A stretch of 64,000 nt of DNA. It comes from Leishmania mexicana MHOM/GT/2001/U1103 (lineage: Eukaryota > Euglenozoa > Kinetoplastea > Trypanosomatida > Trypanosomatidae). This document shows positions 30,573 through 40,700 of this stretch, one piece after another; the first letter of the stretch is position 1, and every line of letters starts with the position of its first letter. Made by a program: the position numbers and the translations under genes. Under the pieces are notes generated by a model. The model searched no databases. It was not told the DNA's origin and saw only the letters and a program-made list of their open reading frames with translations. Location of the stretch: NCBI RefSeq assembly GCF_000234665.1, contig NC_018312.1, forward strand, positions 1,049,791-1,113,790, in the 5' to 3' direction.

Positions 30573-31539
30573 CGAGTGTTGTGTTCTCCGTGGCATTTTG
30601 CGCAAGTGTCGGGCGTGTCTATGTTTGCTCTTCCTCCTCCTCCCTCTCCAGTGATCTCTGCGCACCGGCGAACTTGCGCCTCACAGCGGGGCTGAGTTTC
30701 TCTCACACACTCACATCTGCGCACACGCGAGCATAGGCAAAGCCCGCGCCCGTTGAAGGAGTCGAGGTGCGTGAGGTCTACAGGGGATCGGTGGGCGTCG
30801 CCTGTTGCCTGATCTTTGTCACCCCGACGCTCTTGCACTTTATGCATGTCACGTCGTCGTCTTCATTTCATCTACTGGCCGCCCTGCCCGCAACGTGCCG
30901 GGTGTGTTTTTTTGGTGGCCGGTGTGCATAGCACGGTTGCGTCTGGAACTGCGGTCGCACACCCGTCTCAGGAGCCGTGGCGATTCCAGGCTGGCAGTGC
31001 TCTGCACCGAGGGTGCATCGCCGGCGGACATGCCGTGGGAGAAATGACTGGCGCGACCTTGCCTCTCCTTTCATCGTTGCAGGCCTTCTCCTTCACTTTT
31101 TTCTTGCGGCTCTGGTGTCTTCCCTTTCCTCCCCCTGCGTGCACGCTCCTCGGATACACTCGCATACACGCACCCACGTGCACCTCTTCTCCTTGTGGTC
31201 TTTCGCTCCGTGTGCGTGTGGGACATCTCAGCTGGTGTATTAGTTGCTCGGCTTTGCTTGCCTCCGCAGTCGGCGAGTCTTTAGCGTGTGCGCCCTCGCT
31301 CCTTTCCTCCCCACCGACACCTCTTTGCCGTCAAGGCCGGCCGCAAACGCGCCACCTCTCACATCTTTACCTGTGTGTGAATCACATAAACCCAGATTTG
31401 CCTATCGGCGCCCACCCAGCGACCGTTTTTGCCCCTCCCTCCCAACACCTCGGCCTGGCACGCGTACGCACAGGCGTATCCTTGGGGAACCCACGCTGAA
31501 ATCCCCTAACCAACGCGCACCCCCTCTTTGTTTGAGAGG
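30573..31539. other. Intergenic region, no gene seen
   Basis: CT-rich spacer with several possible splice acceptors, the nearest AG lying four bases before the SEC24 start codon. No protein-like frame. Confidence 0.55.
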
Positions 31540-34458
31540 ATGATGTACTCCGCCGGTGCCATGTACGCGGAGATGTACCGAAACCAGACGGCCGCCGCGG
31601 CCGCCAAACCGAGGGAGGAGCCGGTCCCTCCCCCAAACCTCCACCACACCTTTGAGGACCCCAATCAGTTTTACACGGCCCCCGCCCTCGGGTATGGTCA
31701 ACAGCCACCGGTGCCACCAACCTCGCATCAACCGCAGCAGCAAGGTGCACCTGCGGGCTACCCCCCTATGGGGGGCAGCGGCCCCTACAGCCAGCAGCCG
31801 GCGCAGCCGTCTTATGTGTCCCCGTACAGCCAGGCGAATCCGTATGGGGACGTCTACGCCGCGTCGCCGCCGCAGCAGGGCTACTCCTCGTACGCACCTC
31901 CTCCACCTCCGCAGCATCAACAGCAGCCGCAACCGCAACCACAGCAGCAGTACAACGCGCCGCCTCAGCTTCCCCAGCAACAGTATGGCAACTATGCCCA
32001 GCCGCCTGCGGCGTATGGTCATCAGCCACCGATGCATCAGCCGCAGCAGCAGCAGCAGCCGTACGGTATGCCCGGCTACCCGCAGCAGCTGAACCCCGAC
32101 TTTATTCGCGTAACTCAGGTCCAGCTGCGCAAGAGCAGCACCAAACCCGGGGCCTTCTTCGACCACCCAAGTGTGCCGCGTCTGATGCCGCAGGACATCG
32201 AAGAGGACCTCCAGCAGCGCATGCCTGCCCCGGTGCACATCACGCCAACCAGCCGCCTCTGCATTCGACCGACGATGGGCACTTTCCCGCAGACGCAGCA
32301 GCTAGCAGACTCCCTCGGCCTACCGCTCGGCATCAATTTTCGTCCCTTTGCCGAGCCACGGCTGAACGAGGTGGACCTGTCAGACAAGGGCAACGCCATG
32401 ATCCGCTGCAAGGCCTGCGGCGCCTACATCAACCCCTTCACCACTTTCACCGAGGCCAACGACGGCTCGCGGTGGCAGTGTATCCTATGCAAGCACATAA
32501 ACGTGACGCCGCGCGCCTACTTCAGCCACGTCGACCCGCAGACTGGCCAGCTGGAGGACATCATGAGCCGCCCGGAGCTGCTAAACTGCAGTGTCGACTT
32601 CTACGCGACGCCGGAGTTCCTGAAGCGTCCCCCGCGCCGGCCCGTCTTCCTGCTGATGCTGGACTGCTCTTTCTCTGCTGTGGCCTCGGGCCTGCTGGAG
32701 GCGATGTGCCGCGGGGCCCTGGCGGCTCTGGACTCTATGAAGAACGACGACGCGCTGTACATGGCCATCATGGGTTACGACAGCACTGTTTACTTCTTCA
32801 ACTTGCGCTCCTCCCTGCGCGCGCCGCGCATGATGGCGTCCCCGGACACGGTCAAGGATATCGCCAACGTGAACGATGACTTCAAGCTCGAGAAGGTCGA
32901 GCTCCCGTGCCCGACGGGCGACTTGGTAGTGTCTGTGAAGGAGTCGTATCAACTCCTCCGCATGGCGCTCGAGTCCATTCCAAAAGTGTTTGCCTCCACG
33001 AAGGAGGTCGGCTGCGCATTCGGCCCCTCCTTGGCGGCGGCTGTGACAATGTTGGATGCGAACGGAGGCAAAATTCTCGCCAGCATCACGAGCATCCCAT
33101 CGGAGGGGGATGGCAAGTTGAAGCACCGCTTCGATCCGGCGAAGCTGTCGAATCAGCCGAAGGAGTACACGATGTGTGCGGCGGCCAACGACTGGTACAA
33201 ACAGCGCGCATTGGCGTGCTCCAACAGCGCCATCTCGGTCGACCTCTTCGTCGGTGCAAACAAGGATGTGGACTTGACGACGATCGCCCCGCTCGCGCGC
33301 TTCACCTCCGGCTCGATCCATCGCGCGACGGCCGTGACCATGAGCGGCATGGCGGATCAGGTGCAGCGGTCCTTGCTGCGCTTCACCGCCTTCGACTGCA
33401 CGCTGCGGGTGCGCACGTCAAAGGGCCTCATTGTGCCGAACTTCTATGGCCACTGCCACGTGCGTGTACCAGATTTACTTGTGCTGCCCATTGCCGACGA
33501 GGACTCTTCTTACTCGATCGAATTCAAGATGGGCCCCAACTACGCCGCCAAGTTTGCATACGTGCAGTTTGCCGTCGTCTACACGACGCGCTCGCGGGAG
33601 CGCCGCATTCGCGTGCACACAGTCCAGATTCCGGTGTCTGCCACCATTGGACCGGTCATCAACTCGATCAACTCACTCGGCATGTCGTGCTTTCTCTCGA
33701 AGATGTGCGTCGACATGGCCGTCAACGGACCCTTCCCGCAGGCGCAGGAAAAGATAACAGAGAAGCTGACCACCGCGTGGAAGGCGGCACTGAAGCAAAT
33801 GGAGTCTCAGGGAGTGCGACCGGGCGCTGGTGAGCTGCTCATCCCGGAGAGCATGCGTTTCATTCCGCAACTGCTTTGTGGCTTCTTCCGGTGCGCGGCG
33901 ACTGGCCTCGCGACGGTGCGCCCGCTTCCGCCGGACGAGCGCGTCGCTTCCATGTCCTCGGTGATGTCGTGCCCCATTGAGGCGATGGTGCCATGGTATG
34001 TGACGTGGACCTACGTTGTGTACGCGCCTGAGGAGGACGTCAACCAGCTGCCGGCCTCCATCTTTTCGTCCGAGCAGTGCGTGCACCGCGAGGGCGTCTA
34101 CCTCATCAACGTCGGCGCCGTCATCGTCTTGTGGTTCGGCAAGCACGCTCACCCAACCATCTGCGAACTGTTCGGGGTGAATCCGGGCGACGTGACACCA
34201 GAAAAGGCGAAGGAGGGGCAACTCAGTGTGTCGCCAGAGCAACTGGAGGCTCTGCGGCAACGTGTCGACAACCTCATCTGGACGCATCGCCAAATCAACC
34301 GTAGTGTCTTTACCGCCGTCATGGAGCCGTGCGCGCAAGGAAACGCCACGTACGAGCCGATGATGAAGCGCGGCATGGTGGAGGACAACACGCGCAACCT
34401 AATCGCCTACGGGTCCTATCTGCGCAAGGTGTGGGACGCTGTGAGCGTCGGCAAGTAG
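31540..34458 (+). CDS. SEC24: SEC24-family COPII coat subunit
   Basis: Protein of 972 aa, the usual SEC24 size. Residues about 15-190 are Gln/Pro/Tyr-rich and disordered, as in other SEC24 proteins. A zinc finger follows with Cys290, Cys293, Cys314 and Cys317 (CKACGAYINPF...WQCILC). Then come the trunk domain (PVFLLMLDCSFSAVASGLLEAMC...), the beta-sandwich, the all-helical region and a C-terminal gelsolin-like domain (around REGVYLINVGAVIVLWFGKHAHP). SEC24 pairs with SEC23 on SAR1-marked ER membrane and picks cargo for COPII vesicles. Two adjacent ATGs (31540 and 31543) are possible starts; the frame extends upstream only by non-ATG codons. Confidence 0.95.
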   Translation: MMYSAGAMYAEMYRNQTAAAAAKPREEPVPPPNLHHTFEDPNQFYTAPALGYGQQPPVPPTSHQPQQQGAPAGYPPMGGSGPYSQQPAQPSYVSPYSQANPYGDVYAASPPQQGYSSYAPPPPPQHQQQPQPQPQQQYNAPPQLPQQQYGNYAQPPAAYGHQPPMHQPQQQQQPYGMPGYPQQLNPDFIRVTQVQLRKSSTKPGAFFDHPSVPRLMPQDIEEDLQQRMPAPVHITPTSRLCIRPTMGTFPQTQQLADSLGLPLGINFRPFAEPRLNEVDLSDKGNAMIRCKACGAYINPFTTFTEANDGSRWQCILCKHINVTPRAYFSHVDPQTGQLEDIMSRPELLNCSVDFYATPEFLKRPPRRPVFLLMLDCSFSAVASGLLEAMCRGALAALDSMKNDDALYMAIMGYDSTVYFFNLRSSLRAPRMMASPDTVKDIANVNDDFKLEKVELPCPTGDLVVSVKESYQLLRMALESIPKVFASTKEVGCAFGPSLAAAVTMLDANGGKILASITSIPSEGDGKLKHRFDPAKLSNQPKEYTMCAAANDWYKQRALACSNSAISVDLFVGANKDVDLTTIAPLARFTSGSIHRATAVTMSGMADQVQRSLLRFTAFDCTLRVRTSKGLIVPNFYGHCHVRVPDLLVLPIADEDSSYSIEFKMGPNYAAKFAYVQFAVVYTTRSRERRIRVHTVQIPVSATIGPVINSINSLGMSCFLSKMCVDMAVNGPFPQAQEKITEKLTTAWKAALKQMESQGVRPGAGELLIPESMRFIPQLLCGFFRCAATGLATVRPLPPDERVASMSSVMSCPIEAMVPWYVTWTYVVYAPEEDVNQLPASIFSSEQCVHREGVYLINVGAVIVLWFGKHAHPTICELFGVNPGDVTPEKAKEGQLSVSPEQLEALRQRVDNLIWTHRQINRSVFTAVMEPCAQGNATYEPMMKRGMVEDNTRNLIAYGSYLRKVWDAVSVGK

Positions 34459-35764
34459 ACCCCTTCTCAAGCACACATCATCCACGAGGAGTAGAAAGGT
34501 GCATATGGAATGCAAGCTGTGGAAACCGGAGGCGGGCAGAATCGAAAGGTAGGCGGTGCAAACCCGCTTTGTCAGATGGCAACTGTGGATGGGCAGTATG
34601 TGGTAGAGTGTCGGGTGCTGGTTGAATAGGCGTGGTGTGTCGGACGTGCTGATCCCCTGTTTCTTCTCTCGGTGGGTGCAGGACCTCGGGTACGCGCACA
34701 GGAGTGGGCCCTCTCCCCCCCCCTCACGGGTGCATGTGTGTGTCTGTGTGTGTGATGGATGCGCTCGGGTAAGTCTTTTGCTTTCTTTTTTTATATGCAT
34801 CCATACGCACTCGTCTGGCCTTCTCTTCTTTCTTGTATATGAGCTTGTCCCGTGCTCTGGTTTGGGGGGCAGGTGAGGGGATGCACTCGTGGTACAGCGT
34901 AAAGGGTCACAGACAGACACGCACACAGACACACACACACACACAATGCACACGCTTGCATGCTCGTACCGATCCATCCCCACGGAGTCACCAACTCTAC
35001 GGCAGGCGGTTGCCGAGTAAACGTAGCGTTGCGAGAGCAAGACAGTACATGCAGGTGCTGCGTGCGGGGCTCGCCAACGAAAGATGCGGGCTGGTACCTG
35101 CCTCTGAGCGCCTACGCACTGTTGTCGTGCGCTGACACGTGGTAGCGGTGCGGAACTGCTGCTGCGTAGCACCTGTGATAGCGCCGTTGTCTTCACCTGG
35201 CAGTCCCATCTTTGGTGGTGGGCGCAAGTCTCGTGCAGGGCTTCCGCACTTGTGCATGTCACCTCTTTGTTCTCTCACACGTGCACTCAGCCTGCCACTT
35301 AGTAGGGACTGCATGTGTGCGTGCGCGTGAAGCTGAGCCCATTGAAGGAGTACTTTCGGTGATGCGCACGCACATGTGCGGCATCAATTTCACATGCTCC
35401 GCTCTACGGCGCATGCTGCACGCCGGTTCTCTGCCACCATGCCTTTTCTCACCACCCGTACTATCGTACTGCTCGGACTCTTCCTCTCCTCTCCTCCCCC
35501 CATCCCAACGATGGGGCACGCCGCTCCTGGGCACGTGGCCGCCCTGCGCGCACCCGCGTCTACGCATGCACGCGGGAGAAACACAAAATCGAAAAATCAA
35601 AGTTGAGTTTCCGAGCGCGTGATGCACAAGGAGCCGTGACCGTGCCTGCAAAAACGTGTACATCTTTGTGGAACGAACGTGCACCCACAGACGGACAGGC
35701 AGGCAGACGTGATAGCAAACGTTGTCGGAGAGGTGCACACTCACACGCTAACGAGAAAGGTGCG
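34459..35764. other. Intergenic region, no gene seen
   Basis: Contains a CA microsatellite at about 34929-34945, poly-T and CT-rich runs, and no protein-like frame. Confidence 0.55.
34929..34945. repeat. (CA)n microsatellite
   Basis: About eight CA units in the SEC24 3' flank. Confidence 0.8.
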
Positions 35765-36568
35765 ATGATGGCAAGACAACGACTTACGACTGTGGTGGCC
35801 TTGCTGCTGCTCCTCTGCTTGCTGGTAAGCGCAAGCGCAGCGGACGCGTGGGGGAGCAGCGAGGACGCCAAGGCCATTGCGAGGCGTGAAAAGCATGAAC
35901 AGATCCAGTTTTGGGAGCGAGAGGTCAACATCCTCCGCCAGGGCGAGATGACCCGGGCGTACAACAAACTCTACAAGGCGCAGGCAGCATTGGAGTCTGC
36001 CCGTGCCAAGCAGGGCTTCTTTTACACACGGCCACAGGACAAGGCGACGATACGCTTGCTTGATGAGGATTACCGCAGAACGCTGGTGGAGGTGAAGGCC
36101 CTGAAGGAGCAAGAGCGCCTCATCATGGCGAAGCTGAAGCCGCTTTACGGCGTCGTCTCGCTGCACTTTGCGCAGGAGCAGAAAAACACCATCTCGGAGT
36201 CTATCAAGACCGTGCAATCGCTCAGCTACGACAACGCTTGGTACTCCTCCCTCTTCAGCATCGGCGAAGCGGAGAGCTTCTCCGACATCATCATGGGCTT
36301 CATTGGCAACTGGGTCATCGGCTTCGTCATTCTCTACCCCTTCGCGGTCCTCTACTACGCGCTGTGGGCCGCACCGTGGAGCGTGTACGAGTACACCTCT
36401 GGCGTTGCAGACCTCGTCCCTGGCGCCGTCGCCTACGCCACATGTGTCGTGGTGATGTGTCTGCCTCTTATCGTTCTTGCGCTCACCTTCTACTTGCTGA
36501 TTCGGCACTACGGGCCGCAGCTACAGGCGGCTGCGCGGCACGCACAGGCGCGCCGACATCAGGACTGA
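35765..36568 (+). CDS. Secretory-pathway membrane protein with signal peptide and coiled coil
   Basis: Protein of 267 aa (or 266 from the second ATG), not recognised. A clear signal peptide covers residues 1-26 (MARQRLTTVVALLLLLCLLVSASA). Residues about 30-150 are charged and helical (ARREKHEQIQFWEREV..., AQAALESARAKQ, LVEVKALKEQERL), likely coiled coil. Then come two or three hydrophobic segments: IIMGFIGNWVIGFVILYPFAV, an amphipathic link through WAAPWSVYEYTSGVADLV, and CVVVMCLPLIVLALTFYLLI. The tail is short and basic. The layout suggests an ER or endomembrane protein with a lumenal coiled coil. Function cannot be assigned. Confidence 0.8.
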   Translation: MMARQRLTTVVALLLLLCLLVSASAADAWGSSEDAKAIARREKHEQIQFWEREVNILRQGEMTRAYNKLYKAQAALESARAKQGFFYTRPQDKATIRLLDEDYRRTLVEVKALKEQERLIMAKLKPLYGVVSLHFAQEQKNTISESIKTVQSLSYDNAWYSSLFSIGEAESFSDIIMGFIGNWVIGFVILYPFAVLYYALWAAPWSVYEYTSGVADLVPGAVAYATCVVVMCLPLIVLALTFYLLIRHYGPQLQAAARHAQARRHQD

Positions 36569-37700
36569 TGCGCATCGGTAAAGATGATGTGCAGGGCTAT
36601 CGACTCGGGACGGAGAGAGGGCCCGTAAGAATGAATGCGCTTGCAGAAGGGGACCAACGAACATTTTGGTGCTCGTGTGCGATGTAGCCGCTTCACGCTT
36701 CTGTTTTTTTCTCTTTTCACGTCGTCCAGATCTGGAATGTCCCTGTGAAGGTGTCGACTTCTCCTAGGGGTGGGGTGGGGGAAGGTAGGGAGAGACGAGG
36801 AGGGTGTGATGGGCCGCGGAACCCCCTGCATCCCTCTCATCCCTCCGCCTCCGAAGACACGTTGTCTCTCGCTGTCGCTGTATCACAGGCCCTGATGAAC
36901 GTGCGCGCGCTGTGCATATGCGCTTCTCCTTCCTGCCTCTCCATCTTTCGCTATTGCTGTGTTTCGGCGATGCCTTGAGTTTCACGCATAAGCCGCGTGT
37001 ACACGTTTGTGAAGGAATGGGCTTGCACGTGCTGTCTCTATCTCATAGGTAGACCGGCAAACTGAATCGCAGACGACACAACGAGCGCCTCACCGCGCAC
37101 GCGTGTGGCAATGCTTCGACGGCGAGGGTGGCCATTCACGGCTCTGTTGTGCCCGCTCGCACGTGTGCGTTGCGACTTTGCCGCTTTGCCGCCGTGTTCT
37201 CCCGTCAAGCTCCTCCAGCAGGCGGAGCTCGACCCCCTCCGAATAAATGCCGCCCCCTCTCTCTCTTGGGGCCTAGGCAGTGCATAGGGGCTTCTCCATG
37301 TATACGCGTGTGTGGACGGCTGTGCCTCCCGGTGTCCACTGTTCTCTACTCCCTCCTCCCACTTGCTCAGCATCTACATAGACAGTTATACACACACCCT
37401 CCCCACCACGCACCCGTACACGTTTTGCATAGAGCGGGTGGTGGGGCGGACGTGCCGGAGAGACGGTGTGGAGGGAAGACTAGACGGGCACTGCACGCCC
37501 ACCCCCACCTCCAATTTCCGGCTTTCCTTCGCTTCCGCTCCGATCCTCTCCTCATTGTCAAGTAATACTGCACTGAATCTCTGCAAACTTGGCCTGCGCT
37601 TTCCTCGCTCTGTGTGTTGCTCGTGCATTGCTGCGGCTGTGTGCCTCTCCCATCTTCGATTCCTTTGATCCCCGAAGAGGGCGTGTGCCACGAGTCTGGC
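36569..37700. other. Intergenic region, no gene seen
   Basis: CT-rich spacer. Translation upstream of the SNF2 ATG stays open through non-ATG codons but is not protein-like. Confidence 0.55.
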
Positions 37701-40700
37701 ATGAGCGCTAACGGCACCAATGCTGGCAGCAGCATGAGCGGCGGCGCTGAGGGCAGCAGGCCTCCACATGGTGCGCTGGAGCTTCCTCCGGTGATGGAGA
37801 GCGTGCTGCGCCCTCACCAGGTGAGTGCGTTGGAATTTATTTGGAGGCGTCTCGTGCTGGACGGTGCGCTGCGCATGGCTGCTCGAACCTTCTCCTCCAC
37901 GATTGAGCAGCGCACTCGGCTTTATCAAGAAGTGTTTGGCGTCATTCTGGCGCACTCGATGGGTCTTGGTAAGACGCTCACCTCACTTTCCTTCGTGCTG
38001 CTCTTCCAGGCACAGGCGCTGCTGATGGCAATGAAGCGCGAGCGAGTGCGTCAGCGGCAGTTTGGGAGCGCTTCTGCAGCTACAGCTGCAAGCCTGGCGC
38101 TAAAAGGTGCCGTGTGCCCTGCACTTCGTGTGCTTGTCCTGTGCCCTCGCAGCTGCGTGCTGCACTGGCAGGCATCCATTTCGGAGTGGATCCAGCCGCG
38201 GTATGCGGGAACTATGAAGATCAACTCCTACGTGCCCAGTGCGATGGGCGTCACCCTCAGTGCAACGCACCGTGGCACCGGGGGCCGCTCTATCGAGGAC
38301 GTACTGCTCTCCTTCTATCAAGAAGGAGGCTTGCTGCTGCTAGGCTACGAGGAGTACCAGCGTATTCTGCAGTACGCACAGACGCAGTATGGCAGCAACC
38401 CCACCAGCAAATGGCCCCGCGTGTGGTCGCTTCTCGATCGCCTGCGACTCCATCTTCCGCTTTTCCAGGAGGTGCGCCTGCTGGACATCATTGAGACCGC
38501 TGACCTCGTTATCCTCGACGAGGCTCATCGCCTACGCCGTAGCAGCTCGAACCTGGTGACGGCGTTGACGCAGCACATCCGCAGCATCCAGCTTCGGCTG
38601 GCACTCACGGGCACCCCGCTGCAGAACCACCTCGAGGAGTACAACACGATGCAGTCCATCATCACCGGCCGCGAGCTTGACACGCAGCTCTTTCACAAGC
38701 ACTTCATCGCACCGATCGAGAGAGGACAGTGCGTGGACGCCACGTACCCGCAGTTTCTCGAGATGCAGCGGTGCGTGGCGTCGTTGCGCAGGTACTTCGC
38801 CGACTCGGCGCACCACTGCGGGCCAGAGGTCCTGGCGGCCACCCTGCCGCCGCGCCGCGAGTTTCTATTCTTTTTCAGGCTCTCCGCAGCGCAGGAGGCG
38901 GCGTACAGGGCGATGCTGACGCACTTTCACACGCAGGTCGCCGCTGGAGAAAAGGGAGACTCGGTACTGCGGCTGCACCACGTCGCGTCACACATATGCC
39001 TGCATCCCGCCCTATCGGAACTGGAGGTGCCGAGCAGCGGCACCGCCCTTGCCTCCTGTAAGGACGGCGAGGAGGACGGGGACGACGAGGATGAGGATGC
39101 AACGCCGGCGGCGCCTCCGACCCTGCCCGCGGCGGCCCTCACCGGCGTGGATGTCTCCGTGTCCCCGAAACTGAGCTTTGCTTTCTACCTTACCGTGCAC
39201 ATTGTGCGCGAGCAGCGCGAGAAGGTCGTCATCTTCTCGCAATACTTGAGTCACCTGCGACTGATGGGGCAGTTGCTGGCACGTGAGGGGATTTCGGCAC
39301 CATCCTTGACTGGGGCCGCCTCTGACGCAGAGCGGTGTCGCTGCATCAGTGAGCTTCAAAGCAATGACGCGTGCCGTGTGTTGCTGTGCTCCGTCCGCGC
39401 GGGTGGCGTTGGCATCAAGCTCACCGCGGCCAGTCACTGCATCCTCCTCGACGTGAGCTGGAACCCGACAGATGACGTGCAGGCGACGTACCGACTATAT
39501 CGCTACGGGCAGCTGCGGCCGGTGAGCATCTACCGACTGGCCACGTGGGGCACGTCCGAGCACATTGTCTTCGCCTACGCTTTGCAGAGGTCGTGGCTGC
39601 AGAAGAAGATCGCCGACATTAGCGACCCGCGCCGGCAGCAGCGCCATCAGACGCGCAGCTACTTCCGCTATCCGTGCGCAGTCCCTCTACCGGATGATGG
39701 GTCGAGCCTCGCCACAGATGAGCAGGCGACTCTGCAGCAGTCGCGGCCGGCGCTGAAGGAGACTCTGACGAGCAGTCGCCGGCTGGAATACGCTCTTGAG
39801 GTGTGCGAGGCCCAGTGCCCGATCGCGGCCCGTGTCCTGCGCGCGCACCCGGAGGAAAAGGCCTACCTCTACACTGTGATCCCGCAGTCGGTCCTGCTGC
39901 TTCACAACGAGGATGACGTGATTCGCGAACGCGGGCGCCGCTTCGAGGACGCAGCGCACAAGTCGCGCGCGTCTGTCGCGATTCCGCTGCAGATGCCCAG
40001 CGGGGGTGCTCCCAGCGCACACGCGCGGGAGGACGTGAGTCTGCTGGACGCATGCGAGGCAGAACTCGTGGACGCGGCGCGGCAGGCAGCCCATCTCGTG
40101 ATCACCCACGTCCTGCGCACCCGCGAGGAGGCAGTCAGTGAAAGCGACACGGTATCGGAGGTGCGCACGCTGGACCAGAGCATGTGTCAGCGACTGCAGC
40201 CGCTTCTCGCACCGGTGCTGGAAAAACGTCCGCCGCCGCGGTTCCTAGCGGAGGTGCTCCTACTCTGCTACCAGGCCGGCACCGCCGACTTGTTCCGGAC
40301 GCTACTGCAGAGCAGTTCGTACCTGAAGCTGCGCACCTATCTTACCAGTCGCGTTCCAGCTGCCGCCCGACGTCGGACGCGAGACACGGCGCTGCCCAGT
40401 CGAAGTCCTCTCGAGGACGCCCTGCTATTCACTCCGGTCTCCCTGTTCAAGTCCATGTCGTCCCTGGAGGCAACGTACGTCGCGACGGAGCTAGGCTGCG
40501 ACCGCCCGTTTGTCGGCTTCTGCTTGTTGCGCGGGCTGCAGAAGCTGTGGTTTGTGGATGGGCGCCTCGCCCTGAGCAAGGCCGCCTTGGAAGCGCTGGC
40601 GACGTTGCTGGGCATCACGCCAGGCGGAATTGAGGGCGACAGCGACAGCGCGGAGGACGAGGGAACGGCTGAGGGAGAGGACGTTGGACGTGCGCTCTCG

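Noticed and set aside
29199..30665. 488-codon - strand frame across the small membrane-protein gene
   Set aside because: Biased Arg/Glu/Gly content and no domain; the + strand reading gives a coherent presequence and two membrane helices.
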